DNA of 35,084 nt. Origin: Paulinella micropora (taxonomy: Eukaryota > Cercozoa > Imbricatea > Euglyphida). The stretch lies in contig BJOX01000293.1 of assembly GCA_009731375.1 (NCBI GenBank), forward strand, positions 71,804 to 106,887. Reading direction: 5' to 3'. Of the stretch, positions 20,316-35,084 are shown in pieces; positions within the stretch are counted from its first letter, which is position 1; each line of letters opens with the position of its first letter. The notes under the pieces were generated by a model. The model was not told where the DNA came from. It saw only the letters and a list, made by a program, of their open reading frames with translations, and did no database searches. The position numbers were made by a program, and so were the translations under genes.

Positions 20316-21264
20316 TGTAATGCCCCCAACGATAGCTCGTAAAAAGTCGGTAATACAACCAAACACAGTCCTCAAGAATGAGAATGATGTCTCGTTGTAT
20401 TAGCTCAGTGAAGCCAAAAAGGAAAACGGCAACAGACCNNNNNNNNNNNNNNNNNNNNNNNNNNNNNNNNNNNNNNNNNNNNNNNNNNNNNNNNNNNNNN
20501 NNNNNNNNNNNNNNNNNNNNNNNNNNNNNNNNNNNNNNNNNNNNNNNNNNNNNNNNNNNNNNNNNNNNNNNNNNNNNNNNNNNNNNNNNNNNNNNNNNNN
20601 NNNNNNNNNNNNNNNNNNNNNNNNNNNNNNNNNNNNNNNNNNNNNNNNNNNNNNNNNNNNNNNNNNNNNNNNNNNNNNNNNNNNNNNNNNNNNNNNNNNN
20701 NNNNNNNNNNNNNNNNNNNNNNNNNNNNNNNNNNNNNNNNNNNNNNNNNNNNNNNNNNNNNNNNNNNNNNNNNNNNNNNNNNNNNNNNNNNNNNNNNNNN
20801 NNNNNNNNNNNNNNNNNNNNNNNNNNNNNNNNNNNNNNNNNNNNNNNNNNNNNNNNNNNNNNNNNNNNNNNNNNNNNNNNNNNNNNNNNNNNNNNNNNNN
20901 NNNNNNNNNNNNNNNNNNNNNNNNNNNNNNNNNNNNNNNNNNNNNNNNNNNNNNNNNNNNNNNNNNNNNNNNNNNNNNNNNNNNNNNNNNNNNNNNNNNN
21001 NNNNNNNNNNNNNNNNNNNNNNNNNNNNNNNNNNNNNNNNNNNNNNNNNNNNNNNNNNNNNNNNNNNNNNNNNNNNNNNNNNNNNNNNNNNNNNNNNNNN
21101 NNNNNNNNNNNNNNNNNNNNNNNNNNNNNNNNNNNNNNNNNNNNNNNNTGCCGTTTTCCTTTTTGGCTTCACTGAGCTAATACAACGAGACATCATTCTC
21201 ATTCTTGAGGACTGTGTTTGGTTGTATTACCGACTTTTTACGAGCTATCGTTGGGGGCATTACA
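20316..21264. mobile_element. Two partial LTR copies in inverted orientation around a 710-N gap
   Basis: 20316-20438 matches the first 123 bp of the LTR in the same direction as the full element. 21149-21264 is the reverse complement of its first 116 bp. Both outer ends are the CATTACA (U5-side) end. The outer flanks carry the same four bases, GCGG (20312-20315 and 21265-21268), as a target-site duplication would. The interior is unsequenced. It may be an inverted-terminus derivative, or two elements joined by the scaffolder. Confidence 0.7.
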
Positions 21265-21988
21265 GCGGGAGAATCTGCCACGTCACACAGAAGCTGCCAC
21301 GTCACAAAACTGATTAACTTAGATGACCAAGTTACGTAGTTATAATTATGACTGGTAAATGATGTATTAAGTCCTTACAGCCTACGGTTAACATTGGCAT
21401 TATTGACTGTCCGTCCAATTGACAAATCAACTATCCACGTAACGGTGATTACATTGAAATAGCTATGACCAACGCTCTCCCTTAGTTATTTGTCAATGCT
21501 ATAACTATCCGTCATAAGTGTCTTTTTGTTCTAAGTGACTAACAGTAACTGCTACTCAATGGCAGGTTATGGTCCAGTACACAATGGTAAAAGTGTTTTT
21601 AACTGGCACAATTGACTTGAACTTTTCAGTAAGTCGGCGGTTACTCCTAATTATGACTTAATAAAATATTGCCGCTTACAGAAGTAAATCATATTAATAT
21701 TAATAATTCTGACTTAATATCAACTTGAAGTTTCACTACCCAACGTACCAACTTGAAGTTAGACTGTCCAACGGCTTGTCCGCGCATGAAATTTTTGTGT
21801 GCATGTTCACGGTCTACTTCTCTTTTCTCTACCCAAGTGCCAATTACATCTTCCTGCATCTTCCACTTCATTAGCATGGATATAGTAAAATAAAAATCAC
21901 AATAAGGACGGGTTTCCGGAAACCTTTTCAGATTTTAGGCGAATCAGCCACAATGTGACACAAACCACCCCGCACCCTTAAAAAAAAA
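21265..21988. other. AT-rich stretch without a recognised gene
   Basis: About 720 bp, with a direct repeat of TGCCACGTCACA at 21276 and 21294 and many short TAACGGT/GTTAC-like motifs. No coding potential is recognised. Confidence 0.5.
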
Positions 21989-22002
21989 TTATAGTAGTAA
22001 TA

Positions 22003-22267
22003 GTGCTTCTCTGTCAATGGCTGATGCATTTCTGCACATGCGCCTCCATCGTCTCACCCGTGAGGGGAGTACGAAGAATTGACGATAAGCTCTAATGACG
22101 CCCCCGCAAGGGCAGTTCCAACACTTCCAGACGGGCCGGTATGTTCAATGAAAATACTGGTCCAGACGGATCGGTATGTTCAATGAAAATACTGGTGGCA
22201 CCGACGGGAATCGAACTGGCGACAGGGCCCAGATGGTAGAACTTGACCACTGGGCTATCACGGTGTC
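22003..22267 (-). repeat. tRNA-derived SINE, most complete copy
   Basis: In minus orientation it starts with a tRNA-like head (22267-22193: A-box-like TAGCCCAGTGG, B-box-like AGTTCGATTCC, acceptor pairing and encoded CCA). It continues through a 35-bp segment present twice in tandem (about 22129-22196) and a ~125-bp body, and ends in a TA-rich tail (22002-21989). Partial copies lie at 1-86, 242-361, 22336-22431 and 23045-23094. Pol III transcription is inferred. Confidence 0.7.
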
Positions 22268-22274
22268 CATAATT

Positions 22275-22280
22275 ATAGTA

Positions 22281-22334
<54 letters not shown>

Positions 22335-22335
22335 G
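22275..22335. repeat. (TAA)n array
   Basis: A TAA array lies between two SINE copies. It is the tail of the copy at 22336-22431 in minus orientation. Confidence 0.95.
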
Positions 22336-22431
22336 TGCTTCTCAGTCAATTGCGAATGCATTTCTGCACACGTGCCTCCATCGTCTCACCCGCGAGGGGA
22401 GTACGAAGATTTGACGATAGGCTCTAATGAC
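22336..22431 (-). repeat. SINE body, cut by the assembly gap
   Basis: Matches the body of the copy at 22003-22128 with several substitutions. It is interrupted by the 164-N gap at 22432-22595. Confidence 0.65.
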
Positions 22432-22595
22432 NNNNNNNNNNNNNNNNNNNNNNNNNNNNNNNNNNNNNNNNNNNNNNNNNNNNNNNNNNNNNNNNNNNNN
22501 NNNNNNNNNNNNNNNNNNNNNNNNNNNNNNNNNNNNNNNNNNNNNNNNNNNNNNNNNNNNNNNNNNNNNNNNNNNNNNNNNNNNNNNNNNNNNNN

Positions 22596-22712
22596 ACATA
22601 GCCTCGGAACCAACACAACAACATAGCCTCGGAACCAACACAACAACATAGCCTCGGAACCAACACAACAACATAGCCTCGGAACCAACACAACAACATA
22701 GCCTCGGAACCA
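22596..22712. repeat. 25-bp minisatellite
   Basis: Tandem unit AACATAGCCTCGGAACCAACACAAC with its last 5 bases included; four full or nearly full copies plus a partial one, identical by eye. It begins at the edge of the gap, so the true copy number is unknown. Confidence 0.9.
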
Positions 22713-22984
22713 GTGGGAAGAGGCCCAACCACCTCCTCTTCCCGTGGGGTGCCATACTGTGCACCCCTCCATAATAATAATAATAATAATAATATGTATG
22801 TATGTATGTATGTATCGTCTGCCAATTGCTGAGCCAAAAGGCCATGTGCATCCAGTCCTCCATTCCATAAGGAAAGTCTCCACACCTATCGGTGGAATAA
22901 AGGAAGTGACGGCATAGAACATTACTCTAGGAGCTTTATACCAATCAGCCCATGGAAAGGGACCGATGGCCTATGTACTCCCTA

Positions 22985-23044
<60 letters not shown>
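22713..23044. repeat. Blocks separated by (TAA)n and (TATG)n
   Basis: A GC-richer block (22713-22770), a TAA/TATG array (22771-22814), a ~170-bp mixed block (22815-22983), then a TAA array to 23044. Again unique blocks sit between TAA arrays. No gene is recognised. Confidence 0.6.
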
Positions 23045-23045
<1 letters not shown>

Positions 23046-23093
23046 GTGCTTCTCTGTCAATGGCTGATGCATTTCTGCACATGCGCCTCCATC

Positions 23094-23140
<47 letters not shown>
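23045..23140 (-). repeat. 3' fragment of the SINE between TAA arrays
   Basis: 23045-23094 is the first ~50 bp of the SINE body (plus-strand GTGCTTCTCTGTCAATGGCTG), followed by another TAA array to 23140. It is the shortest 5'-truncated copy in the window. Confidence 0.65.
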
Positions 23141-23142
<2 letters not shown>

Positions 23143-23661
23143 GTCACAGCTTAAGGTCATGCAGAGACCCGATGCAGTTTAACGTCATGCCGAGCACCAC
23201 ATTATTTAGAGAATACTTGCCGCTCGTAGGCATGAGCGGGAAACGATGGGAATCGCGCTAAGTCTTCATCGTAAAATGATGAAAATAACCATTTTACAAA
23301 CTCCACTCCCGAATTCACATGCTATTAATACACTCTTATATTAGTGATCAATAAGACCGCACGAGTCTGAAATGAAAAATGCCTAGCCTGCTGAATCGTA
23401 AGAAAATGCTTTTGCCCATTCGTTCTTCGCTGCAACTTTGCCTGCCTTTGCCTCAGCAATACATGATTATTGAGAGAGAACGAGGTGCTTCGGTAGACAA
23501 ACAAAAACATGAGACGGGAGGCAAAAATGCGGTTAGTTTCCTGGCAATCACTGGAGATACAGCGACAGATTCGCTGCCTTCACTTCCCGTCCTACTTGTT
23601 GATTTCTTCAGAAAGGGCAGCTAGTGTTTGCTTGACAGCTGGAGGTGCTGGAGACAGCCAG
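23141..23661. other. 3' flank of the P5A-ATPase gene, no other gene seen
   Basis: About 520 bp of mixed sequence that should contain the 3' UTR of the minus-strand ATPase gene. No clear polyadenylation signal was found. Confidence 0.45.
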
Positions 23662-32736
<9,075 letters not shown>

Positions 32737-32818
32737 CCTTTTCGCAAACTTTTAACACCAGAGACGAGAGAAAACTCGTGAAAAGCGCCGCCTGCTCGTA
32801 TCTGACTCTCTCTTCTTC

Positions 32819-33142
32819 TTCGTTTTTATTGAGAGAACAATTTTTACAATCGGACTCAAGGATCGTCCACGTGAAAAGTATAGCTATTAAGTCATACCTT
32901 TATCTAAGGTGGAAACCTTCTCCTTCTTCTTCTTCTTCTTCTTCTTCTTCTTCTTCTTCTTCTTCTTCTTCTTCTTCTTCTTCTTCTTCTTCTTCTTCTT
33001 CTTCTTCTTCTTCTTCTTCTTCTTCTTCTTCTTCTTCTTCTTCTTCTTCTTCTTCTTCTTCTTCTTCGTTTTTATTGAGAGAACAGTTTTACAATTTGAC
33101 TCACGGAACGTCCACGTGAGAAGTATAGCTATTAAGTCATTA
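32819..33142. repeat. Duplicated ~80-bp block flanking a (TTC)n array
   Basis: The segment starting CGTTTTTATTGAGAGAACA and ending AGCTATTAAGTCAT occurs at 32819-32896 and again at 33066-33140, with a few differences. (TTC)n at 32925-33065 lies between. It is upstream of the ATPase start codon, so it may overlap that gene's promoter or 5' UTR. Confidence 0.85.
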
Positions 33143-33251
33143 ATACTTTCAATTCCCTTAGTACGTTCGATTTAATAACTAGGTTTCCACCTTACATAAA
33201 GGTATGAAACCTAGTTATTAAATCGAACGTATTAAGGGCATTGAAAGTATT
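33142..33251. repeat. Long inverted repeat (hairpin), arms 46 bp
   Basis: Arms 33142-33187 and 33206-33251 are complementary apart from a few mismatches (AATACTTTCAATTCCCTTAG against CATTGAAAGTATT). The 18-nt spacer contains TTACATAAAGG. It could be a small foldback element. The spacer region, inverted, also occurs at 32898-32922. Confidence 0.8.
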
Positions 33252-33560
33252 CATATTAGGTCACTTGGTATTAATGTTATTAATATTAATGTTTATGTTT
33301 AGATATGTTGCGCGATGTAGCTTATGTTATGATATGGGTGTACGTTATTTTTAAGTGGGATCATTTATGTATACCGGCCCCCCTCTTTCTTTTTTCACTT
33401 AGGTGATTAAAGGAAAGAGGAAGTTGGTGCATGGTTGACCATATACGTCGGTATTCGGGGAGGTCTCCTCCTACTTTTCTTCTTATAATCTATCTTCTTC
33501 CTTTTTTTTGTTTATTTATTTATTTTATCTTTTTCTTCTTCTTTGACGAAAACGAAATCT
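33252..33560. other. AT-rich stretch, no gene seen
   Basis: Mixed AT-rich sequence with a T-rich end. No feature is recognised. Confidence 0.5.
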
Positions 33561-34608
<1,048 letters not shown>

Positions 34609-34609
34609 A

Positions 34610-34694
<85 letters not shown>

Positions 34695-34695
34695 C

Positions 34696-34754
<59 letters not shown>

Positions 34755-34786
34755 CATATCTATATAATCTATCTATCTATCTATCC

Positions 34787-34833
<47 letters not shown>

Positions 34834-34870
34834 GTCTATCTATATGTCTATCTATCTGTCTATCTATCTG

Positions 34871-34967
<97 letters not shown>

Positions 34968-34995
34968 GTCTATCCATCTATCTATCCATCTATCC

Positions 34996-35080
<85 letters not shown>

Positions 35081-35084
35081 CCTA
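34609..35084. repeat. (TATC)n array running off the window
   Basis: CTAT repeat with CATC, CTGT and TATATC variants, to the end of the window. Confidence 0.97.

Noticed and set aside
20316-21264. DIRS-type element because of inverted termini
   Set aside because: The related full element encodes a DDE integrase with an HHCC site, not a tyrosine recombinase, and makes target-site duplications.
22596-22712. Possible CRISPR-like array
   Set aside because: The 25-bp units are directly adjacent with no variable spacers, so this is a minisatellite. The context is also eukaryotic.

Overview
The window is nuclear DNA from a eukaryote, most likely a unicellular alga or other protist. The evidence is two intron-containing protein genes with GT-AG introns as short as 49-59 nt, a Ty3/gypsy-type LTR retrotransposon, tRNA-derived SINE-like repeats and an extreme load of microsatellites. 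The style (short introns, IYLS-coding TATC arrays) would fit a chromerid alga such as Chromera, but I cannot prove the species from the sequence. There are five runs of N: 8186-8195, 20439-21148, 22432-22595, 25628-25637 and 26670-26735.

Layout. 1-7134 has no recognisable gene: it holds SINE fragments in (TAA)n, CA, CTA, CT, GA/GT and CAA/TTG arrays, and several copies of a ~400-bp dispersed repeat bounded by (CAA)n. 7135-8693 (+) is a six-exon D-isomer-specific 2-hydroxyacid dehydrogenase gene; its NAD-binding glycine motif falls in a small gap. 9505-20112 is a nearly intact LTR retrotransposon on the minus strand with 237-bp LTRs (2 differences), a TAAG target duplication, Gag and Pol. Gag and Pol share one reading frame, broken only by a single UGA. 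20316-21264 carries two partial copies of the same LTR in inverted orientation around a gap, with GCGG on both sides. 22003-23140 is another chain of SINE copies in (TAA)n.

23662-32736 (-) is a complete P5A-type P-type ATPase gene. I rebuilt it as 12 exons (all phases consistent, 1421 codons plus stop). Most of its introns are filled with tetranucleotide arrays that run almost up to the splice sites. 32737-35084 is repeat DNA: a (TTC)n tract between duplicated blocks, a 46-bp-arm hairpin, and long (TATC)n arrays around a ~320-bp unique block.

The two host genes look functionally unrelated: one is a soluble NAD(P)-dependent oxidoreductase, the other an ER-type membrane helix dislocase. The theme of the window is repeat biology: at least three repeat families (SINE/TAA, 400-bp element/CAA, blocks/TATC) are each embedded in their own microsatellite.
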